From positions 1 to 64,000 of the forward strand of contig JAZJZD010000008.1 of NCBI GenBank assembly GCA_040390025.1: a DNA stretch of 64,000 nucleotides, read 5' to 3'. The number at the start of each line of letters is the position of its first letter. Position 1 is the first letter of the stretch. The translations under genes were made by a program, and so were the position numbers. The DNA is from JAVHYG01 sp040390025. GTDB taxonomy: Bacteria > Pseudomonadota > Gammaproteobacteria > Diplorickettsiales > Diplorickettsiaceae. The notes under the pieces are model-generated. The model did no database searches. It was not told where the DNA came from and saw only the letters and a list, made by a program, of their open reading frames with translations. Below, in pieces: positions 1 to 9,510 of the stretch.

Positions 1-2
1 TA

Positions 3-506
3 CAATACCATTATACAACCCCCGTTGTAATTACTGGTGCTATCTATGAGGTTCTCCCTAACAACACTATTAATTTTGAGCAATCTTTATATTCCCGTTA
101 TCAGATAAAACAGCAAAGCTGTTCAATACTAACTAAACTGGATATCTATCGTTGGCAAAATCTTATGCCTTATTTTGCTTTTGGCATGGGCGCCTCTTGG
201 AATAGAATTAACCATTTTAGTACCTTGGCTTTTGAGCCGGTATTGGATCCACTAAATCTATCTGCTACAGCCAACACAACTAGCGATTTTACCTATAGTT
301 TAGGTGTTGGGATTGACTATTTAGTCAATCCTGAGTTATGGCTTAGTTTAGGCTACGCTTATGACGACTTTGGGAAAAATGGAATTGGCCAATTACTTCA
401 GTACATTAATGCAGCAACTCCACTACAACCTATTTCAGCGTTTGTGAATAATGCAAGTTTACATGCGCATAATATACTGTTTACAGCCCGCTATTTGTTT
501 GCTTAA
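3..506 (+). CDS. Outer-membrane beta-barrel protein, C-terminal part (5' end outside window)
   Basis: The reading frame is open from the left edge of the window, so only the C-terminal ~167 residues are visible. The sequence alternates polar and hydrophobic residues with many aromatic residues (FAFGMGASWNR, SLGVGIDYLVNP, LWLSLGYAYDDFG) and ends in a short strand, ARYLFA. This pattern is typical of small outer-membrane barrels of the OmpA/Opa-like fold, whose last strand carries a near-terminal Phe used for BAM recognition. No substrate or adhesin role can be assigned. A perfect hairpin terminator follows ~60 nt after the stop. Confidence 0.7.
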   Translation, partial: QYHYTTPVVITGAIYEVLPNNTINFEQSLYSRYQIKQQSCSILTKLDIYRWQNLMPYFAFGMGASWNRINHFSTLAFEPVLDPLNLSATANTTSDFTYSLGVGIDYLVNPELWLSLGYAYDDFGKNGIGQLLQYINAATPLQPISAFVNNASLHAHNILFTARYLFA

Positions 507-568
507 AATGTTTAGTACAATACTAAAATTAATGAATTTTACTACTAAAAATGTAAACACAAACTAAA

Positions 569-601
569 AAATTATACGGATTAAAAAAATCCGTATAATT
601 T
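569..601. terminator. Perfect bidirectional hairpin terminator
   Basis: A 14-bp perfect inverted repeat (569–582 and 588–601) flanks a 5-nt A loop. It lies between two convergent genes: the barrel protein ending at 506 and the coiled-coil gene ending at 642. The A/T-rich stem ends supply T runs on either strand, so it can serve both genes. Confidence 0.75.
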
Positions 602-641
602 AATAGTTAATCTATTTCGGCAACGTTATAGCTTGTCAATT

Positions 642-1307
642 TCAGCTGAGAATATCATTTATCTTCTCCTGTAATCTTTTAACCTCGTCACTGAGATAGC
701 CGTTGTTTTTAGTAAGTTTTTCGTTAGTAGCTGTTAAGTCTTCCGTCTTTTTTTGTTCTTCTTTAAACTGCTCTAGTAGTTCGTTATATTTTTCCAGCAA
801 ATCGTCATATTTTTTTGTAATATCTCGATTATTAAATTTACACGTATCCAAAGCTTCTTGTAAATCAGCTATTTTTTCTTGTTTTTCATAAATATCTTTC
901 TCCAGGTTAATAAGCACCTCCCTAATTTCTCTATTTTCATTTTCCAGTTCTTCGCGCTTTTCTTTACATTTTTCTTTCTCTCTTTCTAGCTTGTTATTTT
1001 CTTTTTTTAATTTATCAAGCTCTTCTTGAATATCTCTGTTTTCTTTTTCCCGCTCTTCACGTTTTACTCTACATTCATCTTTCTCTTTTTCTAACTTATC
1101 TTTTTCTTTTTTTAATTTATCAAGCTCTTCTTGAATATCTTTATTTTCTTTTTCCTGCTCTTCACGTTTTACTCCACATTCGTCTTTTTCTTCTTGTAGT
1201 TTATTTTTTTCTTTTTCTAGTAGTTCATTTTTATCCAATAATTCTTTTATTTTTCCTTTTCCACGAAGGTCCTCTAATGGACCATATTGAATAGGGTTGT
1301 TTTTCAT
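642..1307 (-). CDS. Coiled-coil protein with three 35-residue tandem repeats, unknown function
   Basis: This 221-residue protein is almost entirely Lys/Glu-rich heptad coiled coil and has no signal peptide or membrane segment. Residues 41–75, 76–110 and 111–145 form three consecutive 35-residue units (five heptads each). Each unit has Cys at its fourth position (C44, C79, C114). The first two are nearly identical (KDEC.VKREE.EKEN.DIQEELDKLKKE) and the third is diverged. A good AAGGAG ribosome site precedes the ATG. Low-complexity coiled coils of this type occur among cytoskeletal proteins and secreted effectors, but no function can be named. It is a monocistronic gene with a shared terminator downstream. 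Confidence 0.75.
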   Translation of the reverse strand: MKNNPIQYGPLEDLRGKGKIKELLDKNELLEKEKNKLQEEKDECGVKREEQEKENKDIQEELDKLKKEKDKLEKEKDECRVKREEREKENRDIQEELDKLKKENNKLEREKEKCKEKREELENENREIREVLINLEKDIYEKQEKIADLQEALDTCKFNNRDITKKYDDLLEKYNELLEQFKEEQKKTEDLTATNEKLTKNNGYLSDEVKRLQEKINDILS

Positions 1308-1589
1308 AATATTCTCCTTGTTTTTAATGGATATTTAATCTGGACAAATAGACTATGAAAGATATTTATTGAAAGATAAAGTAAATTCAATATCCTGTAT
1401 TTTTTATATATTAATATCTAATAATGGTAGGATAGTTGAATTAAATAAGATTATAATCTTGCAAGTGTATGCTTTTGGTTTCATCGCTCGCTACAATTAT
1501 ATATAAGGGTAATCTTTAAAGAAATTTACAAGAAACCCAGCGTGCTGTGAATTTAAACGTAAAGCGCGAATAATATATAATTTATAACT

Positions 1590-2933
1590 TCATGCAGTAA
1601 TTTCTAATCGTCTTGCTAAACTAGAGTTAAATTTATTTTCCGAATCCCAAGCCTTTTTAACTGCTAACCAGGCTTGATAGCGTGGATACATAGCACGAAA
1701 TATTTCTGGTTTTAAACGTGCATCTTTTGCTAAATAAACCCGCCCGCCTGCAGCAACAACTAATGTATCCAAATCATCTAGGCAATTAAATAATGTTTGA
1801 TCAGTGATAGGAAGATCTAATGCCAAAGTAAATCCGGATAAAGGAAAAGACAACGGCGCTAAATTTTCCTTACCAAATCGCTTTAAAACAGCAAGATAGA
1901 CGGGATGGTTTTGGGTATTTAAAGTTTCCAATATCAGTTTGATAACTCTATAAGCCGATTCAGTGGGTATGACACATTGATACTGAATAAAGCCACGCCT
2001 ACCGTATAATCGCGGCCAATGTGTGATGCGATCCAAGGGGTAAAAATAATCGCTATAGGGCAATATAAAGGGATATTTTTTGTTGGATAGCCGCTGGTAA
2101 TAACGTTTATTAAAAGTTTTAACAAGCATTGGGCGAAGCAAACCATTAGGTAAATAAAAAGGAAGCTTATAAACTTTATGCGCAGGCGATGCCAAAGGCT
2201 CGGATTGCTGCGACGACAATGCGGCTAGATCAGCATGGCATGCGCTCACAATAATGCCACGCCCTAGGGGAAAATTTAAACCGTCTAACCACGCCACCTT
2301 ATATTCAGCCGCCGAATTTTCCTGCGAAAGGCAATTGAAGGTTTCTTCTAAGTTTTCAGCGATTTGATGCTGCACAAGCATATAAGCCGTTTTAATAGGT
2401 CTAAGCTTCAATGTTACTGTACCAATGATTCCTGTTAATCCCATACCTCCTATTGTTGCCCAAAATAAATCTGGCATAATTTCTGGCGAACACAGTACCT
2501 TTTCGCCATTCGCTGTTATTATCTGCAATGCTAAAACGTGTTGTCCAATAGAGCCCACATGATGATGATTTTTCCCATGGACATCTGCGGCAATACAACC
2601 ACCTAACGATACTTTACTCGTTCCTGGCGTCACCGGTAAAAACCAACCTCGTGCAACAATAAGTTCAAGTATCTTCCCTAAACTAATACCTGCTTCGACA
2701 CAAATAATCCCCTTTTCTTCATTAAATTCAAGAAAGCGATCTAAACGTTCTGTTAAAATAACGCGTCCATTTTCATTTAAAGCCGCGTCACCATAGCTAC
2801 CACCTAGACCACGAACAATACAGTCTGATCCTTTCGTTTCTAATCCAGCATAATTTTCAGGACGCGATATATATTTGGGAGGATGGATAGGGTAGTGATT
2901 AAAACTAGTTTGATATTTTTGATGTAAATTCAT
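1590..2933 (-). CDS. FAD-dependent oxidase, DprE1-like (polyprenyl-phospho-ribose 2'-oxidase family)
   Basis: A 447-residue VAO/PCMH-type flavoprotein. The FAD pyrophosphate-binding loop is RGLGGSYGDAALNENG (residues 41–56), and a second FAD signature, GGCIAADVHGKNHH, covers 111–124. Both match decaprenylphosphoryl-ribose oxidase DprE1, which oxidises the 2'-OH of the lipid-linked ribose. The C-terminal half (LYLAKDARLKPEIFRAMYP type) also fits that family's substrate domain. It starts 5 nt after ptsP on the same strand and is probably co-transcribed with it. A DprE2-like reductase (15.0 kb) and a DPPR-synthase-like UbiA protein (49.7 kb) in this window would complete the pathway. Other sugar-alcohol oxidases of the family are possible but fit less well. 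Confidence 0.75.
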   Translation of the reverse strand: MNLHQKYQTSFNHYPIHPPKYISRPENYAGLETKGSDCIVRGLGGSYGDAALNENGRVILTERLDRFLEFNEEKGIICVEAGISLGKILELIVARGWFLPVTPGTSKVSLGGCIAADVHGKNHHHVGSIGQHVLALQIITANGEKVLCSPEIMPDLFWATIGGMGLTGIIGTVTLKLRPIKTAYMLVQHQIAENLEETFNCLSQENSAAEYKVAWLDGLNFPLGRGIIVSACHADLAALSSQQSEPLASPAHKVYKLPFYLPNGLLRPMLVKTFNKRYYQRLSNKKYPFILPYSDYFYPLDRITHWPRLYGRRGFIQYQCVIPTESAYRVIKLILETLNTQNHPVYLAVLKRFGKENLAPLSFPLSGFTLALDLPITDQTLFNCLDDLDTLVVAAGGRVYLAKDARLKPEIFRAMYPRYQAWLAVKKAWDSENKFNSSLARRLEITA

Positions 2934-2938
2934 AAAAA

Positions 2939-5209
2939 TTATTCTACGACGGATATCAGTGTTTTTAACTTTAAGTTAGACAATGCGGCTTTTAAATAAA
3001 CTCTTATCGCTTTAGCATTATCTATTTTTAAAACCTCTTCTAATAAATTTTTAGTTTGTTCAAAACTAATATTACGGATTATAGATTTTATGCGAAGAAT
3101 TGAAAAAGAATTCATACTTAATGCGTCAAAACCCATTGCAAGCAAGAGAGGAATAGCCAAAGGATCACTTGCCATTTCTCCACAAATACTGACTGGCTTT
3201 TGCGCTTGCTTAGCTGCTTGTACTACCTGAATGAGTGCCTGCAAAACAGAAGGCTGAAAAGGATCATAGAGATTCGCAACGCGTGGATTATTACGATCTA
3301 CCGCTAACATATATTGTGTTAAATCATTACTACCCACCGATAAAAAATCAACGCGCTTTGCTAAAGCATGTGCCTGATAAATTGCAGAGGGCACTTCTAT
3401 CATAATTCCAATTGGGGGTTTACCTGCACTAGCGTCTTCGCTGAGTACTTTTTCATAAGCTTGATCAATCAAGCGCAAAGCATGATCTGCTTCTGAAACA
3501 CAACTAATCATAGGTAACATGATACGAAGATTATTAAACTCTCGATTAGCACGTAACATTGCCCGAATTTGTATTAAAAAAATTTCTGGATGATCGAGCG
3601 TAACGCGTATCCCCCGCCAACCCAAAAATGGATTATCTTCTTTAATAGGAAAATAAGGTAAGGCCTTATCTCCCCCTATATCCAGCGTTCGCATGACGAC
3701 AGGACGTGGGTAAAAGGCCGCTAATAACTGACGATATAGCCCGTATTGTTCATCTTCTGCAGGAAAACAATCTCGAATTAAAAAAGGCATTTCCGTACGA
3801 TATAAGCCAATACCTTCAGCACCTGCTGTTAAAGAAAGATTAGCATCTGCCATCAACCCAGTATTTACACAAAGTTCAATGCTATGCCCATCGAGTGTTT
3901 CAGCCGGCAAGTTACGCAATGTCTCTAAACTATCAGAAATTTCGCGTTGCTGCTCAATTAATTCAATAAAATTTTGCTTTACGCGCAGCGAAGGACTCAC
4001 TATAAGCCGCCCTTGAGAACCATCTACAATCAGAGTTTGCGCCTCTAACTGATTAACGGGTAAATTTTCTACCCCTGTAATTGCAGGGATTCCCAACGAA
4101 CGCGCAAGTATCGATAAATGAGAATGGCTAGAACCTTTTACAGAAACAATTCCCACTAATTTTCCATCAGGAACTTCTGCCAATGCAGACGGAGATACTT
4201 CTTCTCCTACTAGAATAGTCTTTTCAGGATAGACGACGGGCGTAAGTTGCCCATTGTTTTGTAAATGCATTAATATACGACGACCCAGGTCGCGTAAATC
4301 AGCCGCTCTTTCGCGTAAGTAATCATCATCCACCTTTTCAAAATGATGAACATGCGAATCTATCACTATTTGTAAAGCTGCCTGAGACCATTGCTGAGAT
4401 TCTTGAACTACTTTAATCACCTCTTTTTCTAAACTTGCTTTGTCTAGAATTGTTAAATATACGTCGAATAAAGCTTGCTCTTCCTCAGGCAATACTGACA
4501 CCATATGTTTTTTTAACCGATGTATGTCATTACGCGCAGATTTAAAAGCCTTTTTTAACTGGACTATCTCTGCAGCTATATCTTCAGCTTGCTTATGAGG
4601 AACGGCTTCCAAATCAGCAAATGGATAGGCAACAACGGCTTGACCAAATGCGATGCCTGGTGCACTCGCAATCCCTTGAAAAGTAATATCCTCCTGAGCT
4701 TGTTTCTTGTCTTCCTTAAAAGAGATTTCTCCTGTCGCTTCTGCATGCGCCAATACGCCACCTAACTGCGCTGCCATCGTCACCAAAAAGGCTTCTTCTG
4801 CTTCATCAAAACAACGCTTTTCTTCTTGTTGCACAATGAGTACGCCTAATAAAGCGCGATTGTGGACAATAGGAACGCCTAATAAAGCTTTATAACGTTC
4901 TTCCCCAACACCAGCAACATAGAAAAAATTGTCGTGTTCTGGAGCGTTTTCAATATTGATTAACTCCCTAGTCCTACCCACTAATCCTACTAAGCCTTGA
5001 TCGAACGTTAAGCGCACCTTGCCAACAGACTGGGGGTTAAGGCCATCTGTTGCCAACAAAACATAGTTTTTTTTATCATCTAACAAAAAAACTGTACAGG
5101 ACTGAGTATGCAACGCTTCGCGAACACGACTTACTAGTATTTGTAACGCTTGTTCAAAGCGCTGCGCACTACTAACTTCCTGAACAATACGACGAAGTAC
5201 CTTCAACAT
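2939..5209 (-). CDS. ptsP: Phosphoenolpyruvate–protein phosphotransferase PtsP (enzyme I-Ntr)
   Basis: A 756-residue protein with an N-terminal GAF domain (about 1–155) followed by the enzyme I modules. The phosphohistidine segment GSSHSHLSILARSLGIPAITG places the active His at residue 364. The PEP-binding barrel shows GIGLYRTEMPFL, the DIGGDK motif, SVGSNDLTQYMLAVDR and the CGEMASDP motif with the proton-donor Cys. EI-Ntr takes phosphate from PEP to start the nitrogen PTS relay (NPr, EIIA-Ntr), which regulates rather than transports. Family length is ~750, so it is complete. The ATG follows a ~250-nt spacer from rppH. The DprE1-like gene follows closely. Confidence 0.95.
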   Translation of the reverse strand: MLKVLRRIVQEVSSAQRFEQALQILVSRVREALHTQSCTVFLLDDKKNYVLLATDGLNPQSVGKVRLTFDQGLVGLVGRTRELINIENAPEHDNFFYVAGVGEERYKALLGVPIVHNRALLGVLIVQQEEKRCFDEAEEAFLVTMAAQLGGVLAHAEATGEISFKEDKKQAQEDITFQGIASAPGIAFGQAVVAYPFADLEAVPHKQAEDIAAEIVQLKKAFKSARNDIHRLKKHMVSVLPEEEQALFDVYLTILDKASLEKEVIKVVQESQQWSQAALQIVIDSHVHHFEKVDDDYLRERAADLRDLGRRILMHLQNNGQLTPVVYPEKTILVGEEVSPSALAEVPDGKLVGIVSVKGSSHSHLSILARSLGIPAITGVENLPVNQLEAQTLIVDGSQGRLIVSPSLRVKQNFIELIEQQREISDSLETLRNLPAETLDGHSIELCVNTGLMADANLSLTAGAEGIGLYRTEMPFLIRDCFPAEDEQYGLYRQLLAAFYPRPVVMRTLDIGGDKALPYFPIKEDNPFLGWRGIRVTLDHPEIFLIQIRAMLRANREFNNLRIMLPMISCVSEADHALRLIDQAYEKVLSEDASAGKPPIGIMIEVPSAIYQAHALAKRVDFLSVGSNDLTQYMLAVDRNNPRVANLYDPFQPSVLQALIQVVQAAKQAQKPVSICGEMASDPLAIPLLLAMGFDALSMNSFSILRIKSIIRNISFEQTKNLLEEVLKIDNAKAIRVYLKAALSNLKLKTLISVVE

Positions 5210-5466
5210 AGGTGAACACCTAACAATTTATGCTTTAAACCGTAAAAGGGAGGTTATAATAGGTAGAACGTCTTGCTATTGCTCGCAAATCCTTGTCTTT
5301 TTGTTGTTTTCATTATGATCTGTCTAATCGAAAGTTAATTAACTACTTTTACTATGTTGAAATTTTACATAACAGACCATTACTTGAATCACACAAATAA
5401 CACTTTTGCACGCAAGCGAGTGTTTATCTTTCCCACTAAAAATCTAACTTAAATAATTACTTTTGT

Positions 5467-6006
5467 TTATTCGACTTTTTCTACCAACGTCGAGCTGTTA
5501 GCTGCCTTATGTTCCCTTTTTAGCTGTACAATATCCACAGGAAGCAAGGTGGATAACTCTTCTAATGCACGGCGATAAACATGCCGTTTAAAGGTTATAA
5601 CATGCTTTATAGGATACCAGTAGGATACCCAACGCCAACGATCAAATTCAGGTGAACGAGTAACATTAAAACAAATTTTTTCAGTATCCCCTATTAAACG
5701 TAACAAAAACCATGTTTGCTTTTGTCCGATACATAAGGGTTGAACGTGTGACCGTTGAAAATGGGTAGGTAGCCAATAATACAAACAATTTTTAGTGCCT
5801 CCGAGTAATTCCACATCGGAGTCCTGAAGCCCTAGCTCTTCATAGAGTTCTCTAAATAGGGCTTGTTCAGATGTCTCACCAGGCTGCAATCCGCCTTGAG
5901 GAAATTGCCAAGCATGCTGCCCAATACGGCGCGCCCAAAGCACTTGGCCACAATTATTAGAAATAATAATCCCTACCCCTTCACGAAAGCCTTTTTCATC
6001 AATCAC
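5467..6006 (-). CDS. rppH: RNA pyrophosphohydrolase RppH (Nudix)
   Basis: RppH removes pyrophosphate from 5'-triphosphate mRNA ends and so triggers RNase E decay. Counting from the GTG at 6006, the Nudix box runs 38–60 and matches GX5EX7REUXEEXGU exactly (G38, E44, R52, E53, E56, E57, G59). The family hallmark WARRIGQHAWQFPQGG precedes it. I chose the GTG at 6006 because the protein then begins (M)IDEKGFR, like its relatives. In-frame GTGs at 6012 and 6024 add 2–6 residues, and GGAGAG (6022–6017) could serve any of them. The long C-terminal tail is ordinary. In many relatives ptsP neighbours this gene, as here. Confidence 0.92.
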   Translation of the reverse strand: MIDEKGFREGVGIIISNNCGQVLWARRIGQHAWQFPQGGLQPGETSEQALFRELYEELGLQDSDVELLGGTKNCLYYWLPTHFQRSHVQPLCIGQKQTWFLLRLIGDTEKICFNVTRSPEFDRWRWVSYWYPIKHVITFKRHVYRRALEELSTLLPVDIVQLKREHKAANSSTLVEKVE

Positions 6007-6026
6007 ACTCACACTTCTCTCCACAT

Positions 6027-6363
6027 AATCTAGGCTTACATTGTTTCATAAAAATAATAGAGGGTAAACCGTGATTAAATCATTCTACTCCTTTTTATTT
6101 ATTGTGATTACAAATGCTAGCTAAAAGTGCCAATAAAAAAGAGAATAGCGTAGATCTAGATGACTTGCAGCTAAAACAATAATAGTAATTTATATGTACT
6201 TGAAGCTGCTAAATTTTCAAACTCACAGCAAACGGTATATCCGATCACATGGCGAGCAAAGCTTAGCTTATGTACCACCATACAAGAGGGGCACCACGCC
6301 TCCCCCTTGTAAATCCCCATCGCGAAAAAACACTTGAAGTTTGCAAATTCACATCCGGCTTAC
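6027..6363. other. Gene-free spacer between rppH and cfa, with an imperfect hairpin
   Basis: No convincing open frame is seen. An imperfect inverted repeat at 6282–6310 (ACAAGAGGGG … CCCCCTTGT, one bulged base) lies ~55 nt beyond the cfa stop and could end that transcript, although no T tract follows. The rest is AT-rich without recognisable motifs. Confidence 0.35.
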
Positions 6364-7506
6364 TTAACGAATAGAATTATATCCATTGACGATTCCTCCT
6401 TTAGAAAAAACAATCTGCCAAAGCTGGATATCACGCGCCCTAAAAGCACCTGCACATGCCAATAGATAATATTTCCACATTCGATAAAAAGCTTCGTCAT
6501 AGTATTCTCTCAAAGAATCCCAGTTTCTTGTAAAATTAGCATACCAAGCCATTAATGTTTGATCGTAATAAGCACCAAAATTATGCCAGTCTTCCATTAC
6601 AAAAAAATCTTCGCTGGCTTTGCCAATCTGTTGAATAGAAGGCAAAACACCATTAGGAAAAATATATTTATGGATCCAAGGGTTAGGATGATGCTGAGAG
6701 ACATTGCTACCTATCGTATGTAATAAAAACAGCCCCTCTTTTTCCAAACATCGATGTGCGACTTGCATATAACTACGATAATTTTTAGGACCTACATGTT
6801 CAAACATACCAATAGAGCAAATACGATCAAAAACGCCTTGAACCATCCGATAATCCATATAGCAAATTTCCACAGGAAACCCTCGACACAGATCCTTGGC
6901 GTATTGGTACTGTTCTTTTGATACGGTAACGCCCAATACAGATACCCCATAGTTTTCAGCTGCATATCGACAAAAACCACCCCATCCACACCCAATATCT
7001 AATATGTGCATTCCGGGCTTCAACTGTAATTTTTCACAGACCAAGGCCAATTTTGCCTGCTGAGCTTCTTCTAAATTTGAGCACTCTTTCCAATAAGCAC
7101 AACTATATGTTAGCTCTTTATCTAACATTGCTTGGTATAAGGCATTGCCTTTATCATAATGTCGTCTACCTACTTCAAAAGCTCGTGATTTAGCTTGCAG
7201 ATTCCATCCACTCAGGAAAATAGATCGAAGTTTAGACCTCAATATATAATAGAGAAAATACCTATCTTTTTTAATTTTCTCTGCCAAATTCGCTCGCAAT
7301 AAACAATAAAAAAATTCGTCTAAACGCTCACTATCCCACCACTTGGCCACATAAGTTTCACCCAAACCTAAAATAGGGTCTTTTAAAACAGCAGCATAAA
7401 ATTTTTCGTTAAGCACCCGAATATCTGATGGCTTTTTACCGTTCAGCACTATTCCAGCTTCAAATAACAATTTTTGAACTCGTTTTTTAGCCCGCTGCAA
7501 ATTCAT
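6364..7506 (-). CDS. cfa: Cyclopropane-fatty-acyl-phospholipid synthase
   Basis: This enzyme methylates cis double bonds of membrane phospholipid acyl chains with S-adenosylmethionine, giving cyclopropane rings. The AdoMet-binding segment is ILDIGCGWGGFCRYAA. Typical Cfa motifs follow: GVTVSKEQ, YMDYR, SIGMFEHVGPKNY, and HTIGSN…WIHKYIFPNGVLPS. Length is ~380, as in E. coli Cfa. I prefer the ATG at 7506, which has AGGT 7 nt upstream; a GTG at 7512 adds two residues. The divergent kinase gene starts 115 nt away. Such enzymes are usually linked to stationary-phase membranes, and rpoS is also in this window. Confidence 0.95.
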   Translation of the reverse strand: MNLQRAKKRVQKLLFEAGIVLNGKKPSDIRVLNEKFYAAVLKDPILGLGETYVAKWWDSERLDEFFYCLLRANLAEKIKKDRYFLYYILRSKLRSIFLSGWNLQAKSRAFEVGRRHYDKGNALYQAMLDKELTYSCAYWKECSNLEEAQQAKLALVCEKLQLKPGMHILDIGCGWGGFCRYAAENYGVSVLGVTVSKEQYQYAKDLCRGFPVEICYMDYRMVQGVFDRICSIGMFEHVGPKNYRSYMQVAHRCLEKEGLFLLHTIGSNVSQHHPNPWIHKYIFPNGVLPSIQQIGKASEDFFVMEDWHNFGAYYDQTLMAWYANFTRNWDSLREYYDEAFYRMWKYYLLACAGAFRARDIQLWQIVFSKGGIVNGYNSIR

Positions 7507-7621
7507 TACCACGACCTATTTAAAAAAATAAAAGCACTTATCACCCTTACAACAAATAACAACTTACGTTATAGTTCTTCTTTACGCAATCAATACCAGG
7601 CCGCCCCCAAATTATTGAATT

Positions 7622-9196
7622 ATGTCTACTTATCCCTTGATAAAAAATCTACTCTTCAGAGAGCTTTACGACCATCCTGCACCTAACCTAAAATTAATTG
7701 AAACCCATGTTTCTTGGGTTATTTTGACTGGAAAATATGCTTACAAGATAAAAAAACCCGTTAATTTTGAGTTTTTAGATTTTTCTACGTTAGAAAAAAG
7801 GAAGTATTATTGTGAAGAAGAATTACGATTAGGCCAGCAATTTGCATCAGAAATTTATCTAACTATCGTACCGATTACTGGAACAATTGCACAACCACAA
7901 ATTAACGGCACAGGGCCTATTTTAGAATATGCAATTAAAATGTGCGAATTCCCACAAGAAAACTTATTAAGCACCCTCTTAAAACAAGGTCATTTGACAG
8001 AAAACATCATTGATCAACTCGGTGAATTAATAGCAGATTTTCATAAAAAAACACCCGTAGCAGCCCAAAACTCTCGTTTTGGCCTTCCCAGTGAAGTACA
8101 TGCACCAGCCATACAAAATTTTGAACAAATAGTGCCCTTACTCTCTAACCCAACCGATATCAACCAATTAGAACGTTTAGAAATATGGACCAACAGGCAA
8201 TTTCAACAACATCATACATTACTAAAAGAACGAAAAAAACAAGGCTTTATTCGCGATTGCCATGGCGATCTGCATCTAGCAAATATTATCCTCTATAACA
8301 ACAAACCCCTGCTTTTTGATCGTCTAGAATTCAATGAAGATCTAAGATGGACGGATGTAATCGCGGATCTTGCTTTTCTGATGATGGATTTAACAGAAAA
8401 AAAACAAATAGGCTTCGCTAACCAACTCGTTAACACCTATCTTCATTCCACAGGGGACTATCAAGGTCTTGTATTGTTGCCTTATTATTTGGTTTATCGT
8501 GCTATTGTTCGTGCCAAAATAGCTTTATTTCGCTTGGAACAGTCTGGACTAAGTGATAAGGAACAGAAAAAAATACAAAAGGAATATTATAATTTTATTA
8601 AACTTGCAGAACTTTATACTCACCCCTCTAAACCTTGCTTAATTATAACGCATGGCTTTGCCGGCTCTGGAAAAACAACTACAGCAAAAAATAGCGTTAA
8701 ATATTGTGGTGCTATTCAAATAAGTTCTGATATTATACGCAAGCAACTTTTTCATATACCTTTACATGCTAGCTCTAATTCTGGGCTAAATAGTGGAATT
8801 TATACTACTCAAGCAACAAAAGAAACTTACAAAGAACTTGAAAACCTAGCAGAAATAATTATTAAAGCAAACTTTACTGTGATTGTTGATGCTGCCTTTC
8901 TTCAGCATTCACAACGAGATTCTTTTTATAAACTCGCAAATCGACTAAAAGTACCTTTTTATATATTACATTGCAAAGAAAATGATTCTGAAATACAACA
9001 ACGAATAAAGAAAAGGTTAAATAGCGTAAGTGTTTCTGAAGCGGATTTAACTATTTTAACCGAGCAAAAGAAAAATAATGATCCTTTAACTAATCTTGAA
9101 AAAAAGCTAACTTTCATTATTACCGGTAAACAAACCTCACTAAAAAATGCATTAGAAAAAATTTGTCCGCGGGTTCAGTTAGAGATGCTATCATAA
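7622..9196 (+). CDS. Two-domain kinase: aminoglycoside-phosphotransferase-like plus P-loop AAA/zeta-like ATPase
   Basis: The 524-residue protein joins two kinase folds. Residues ~1–310 form an APH-like domain with the catalytic loop CHGDLHLANI (213–222) and a metal-binding FDRLEF (232–237). Residues ~335–524 form a P-loop domain with GFAGSGKTT (345–353), like zeta-toxin/AAA_33 small-molecule kinases. Proteins of this architecture (COG2187 plus COG0645) are widespread, and their substrates are unknown. Antibiotic modification should not be assumed from the name. The stop is 41 nt before ubiK, on the same strand. Confidence 0.8.
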   Translation: MSTYPLIKNLLFRELYDHPAPNLKLIETHVSWVILTGKYAYKIKKPVNFEFLDFSTLEKRKYYCEEELRLGQQFASEIYLTIVPITGTIAQPQINGTGPILEYAIKMCEFPQENLLSTLLKQGHLTENIIDQLGELIADFHKKTPVAAQNSRFGLPSEVHAPAIQNFEQIVPLLSNPTDINQLERLEIWTNRQFQQHHTLLKERKKQGFIRDCHGDLHLANIILYNNKPLLFDRLEFNEDLRWTDVIADLAFLMMDLTEKKQIGFANQLVNTYLHSTGDYQGLVLLPYYLVYRAIVRAKIALFRLEQSGLSDKEQKKIQKEYYNFIKLAELYTHPSKPCLIITHGFAGSGKTTTAKNSVKYCGAIQISSDIIRKQLFHIPLHASSNSGLNSGIYTTQATKETYKELENLAEIIIKANFTVIVDAAFLQHSQRDSFYKLANRLKVPFYILHCKENDSEIQQRIKKRLNSVSVSEADLTILTEQKKNNDPLTNLEKKLTFIITGKQTSLKNALEKICPRVQLEMLS

Positions 9197-9237
9197 ACTA
9201 CTTGAGTTAAACTAATAACTTTAAAGAGGAATATTTT

Positions 9238-9510
9238 ATGTTTGATATGAATTTTATTAATGATGTGGCGAAACAATTCAGTGATAAACTCCCACCTGAA
9301 GCAAAAAAATTTAAGAAAGAGCTAGATAAAAATTTCCGCGTTGTATTACAAAGCGTATTTTCTAAACTTAATTTAGTAACGCGTGAAGAATTTGATGTTC
9401 AAAAAGGCGTTTTAGAAAAAACTCGTGCTAAAATAAATCGTTTAGGAAAAAATATTACAGAGCTGGAAAAATACTTGCCTAAGTCAAAAACCAAAAAAAA
9501 GAGCAAATAG
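9238..9510 (+). CDS. ubiK: Ubiquinone biosynthesis accessory factor UbiK
   Basis: A 90-residue helical protein of the YqiC/BMFP family, which trimerises through a C-terminal coiled coil and helps the soluble Ubi complex (with UbiJ) make ubiquinone. The family core is seen in VVLQSVFSKLNLVTREEFDVQKGVLEKTR, followed by a coiled coil and a basic tail KSKTKKKSK. A strong AAAGAGGA ribosome site precedes the ATG. ubiK directly upstream of comM is a known order in gammaproteobacteria. The stop codon sits in the loop of a terminator hairpin. Confidence 0.9.
   Translation: MFDMNFINDVAKQFSDKLPPEAKKFKKELDKNFRVVLQSVFSKLNLVTREEFDVQKGVLEKTRAKINRLGKNITELEKYLPKSKTKKKSK

Noticed and set aside
7622..9196. Aminoglycoside-resistance gene reading of the APH-like kinase
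   Set aside because: The fusion with a P-loop kinase is a conserved housekeeping-type family of unknown substrate; the APH fold alone does not show resistance.
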